Shown one piece after another: positions 63,939 to 64,000 of a stretch of DNA of 64,000 bases (the first letter of the stretch is position 1; each line of letters opens with the position of its first letter). Source of the DNA: Halictus rubicundus (taxonomy: Eukaryota; Arthropoda; Insecta; Hymenoptera; Halictidae); NCBI RefSeq assembly GCF_050948215.1, contig NC_135151.1, positions 22,690,720-22,754,719 on the forward strand. Reading direction: 5' to 3'. The notes beneath the pieces are model-generated. The model searched no databases, had not been told where the DNA came from, and saw nothing but the letters and a program-made list of their open reading frames with translations. Made by a program: the position numbers and the translations under genes.

Positions 63939-64000
63939 GTCAAAGGAGTATGCCTTATCGGGGCGTATATCGTTCGGCGAACTGACCGAAATAAAAATAT

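Larger units (their letters stand above)
61389..64000. other. No gene recognised; microsatellites
   Basis: GA runs at 61829-61880 and 62430-62463 and a CT run at 63893-63938 account for most long frames. The remainder is GC-rich to 62850, then AT-rich to 63420, with nothing recognised. Confidence 0.45.

Overview
This window looks like a stretch of insect nuclear DNA that is almost entirely intergenic or intronic. I infer Hymenoptera, possibly a bee. The signs are patchy base composition (CpG-rich islands beside AT-rich tracts), long CT/GA microsatellites, no operon-like gene packing, and a repeat load made of mariner deletion derivatives, TTAA-flanked piggyBac-like miniature elements, pogo/Tc1-like miniature elements and non-LTR retrotransposon ends. 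I recognise no complete, intact host gene. I saw no tRNA, rRNA, CRISPR array or bacterial-type operon. The long open frames in the GC-rich islands look like chance frames in stop-poor DNA.

Layout. 1-9.9 kb: a mariner remnant, fragments of two miniature families, a pogo-like element with an inverted copy of its end, a second mariner remnant and a TTAA element. 10-14.5 kb: dense repeats (pogo-like, TTAA families, an LTR-like block), a frameshifted coding remnant on the minus strand (12.6-13.1 kb) and a clean 115-bp x 5 tandem array. 16.9-17.4 kb: a 5'-truncated non-LTR retrotransposon with 17-bp target duplications. 18.6-20.4 kb: a pogo-like element holding a TTAA element, then a decayed array of about 180-bp units, then one TTAA family inserted in the edge of another. 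22.8-30.9 kb: more TTAA elements, several nested, a candidate terminal exon at 27.2-27.5 kb, a second non-LTR fragment and a mariner deletion derivative. 32.5-39.3 kb: a composite TA-type element, a miniature element with about 70-bp inverted repeats, and further TTAA and pogo-like copies. 39.9-40.5 kb: a GC-rich island with a 101-bp duplication. 41-47.7 kb: nested elements, a small minus-strand reading frame, a probable retrotransposon tail and a third copy of the first mariner family. 49-56.9 kb: several duplications, including a 313-bp duplication that preserves an empty insertion site and a decayed array of about 235-bp units split by a TTAA element, plus a reading frame with an in-frame 42-bp repeat. 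58.8-61.4 kb: a mariner deletion derivative and a Tc1-like miniature element. The last 2.5 kb is mostly microsatellites.

The main content is a layered transposon record. At least six distinguishable TTAA-flanked families, a TA-flanked family with ACTGCGG ends and a CAGTGA-ended pogo-like family have inserted into one another, so insertion order can be read directly. The best candidates for something undescribed are the frameshifted coding remnant (12629-13133), the possible terminal exon (27239-27460), the 42-bp-repeat frame (55833-56306) and the two decayed tandem arrays (19190-19990 and 53111-54075). All family names are from my own reading, without database comparison.
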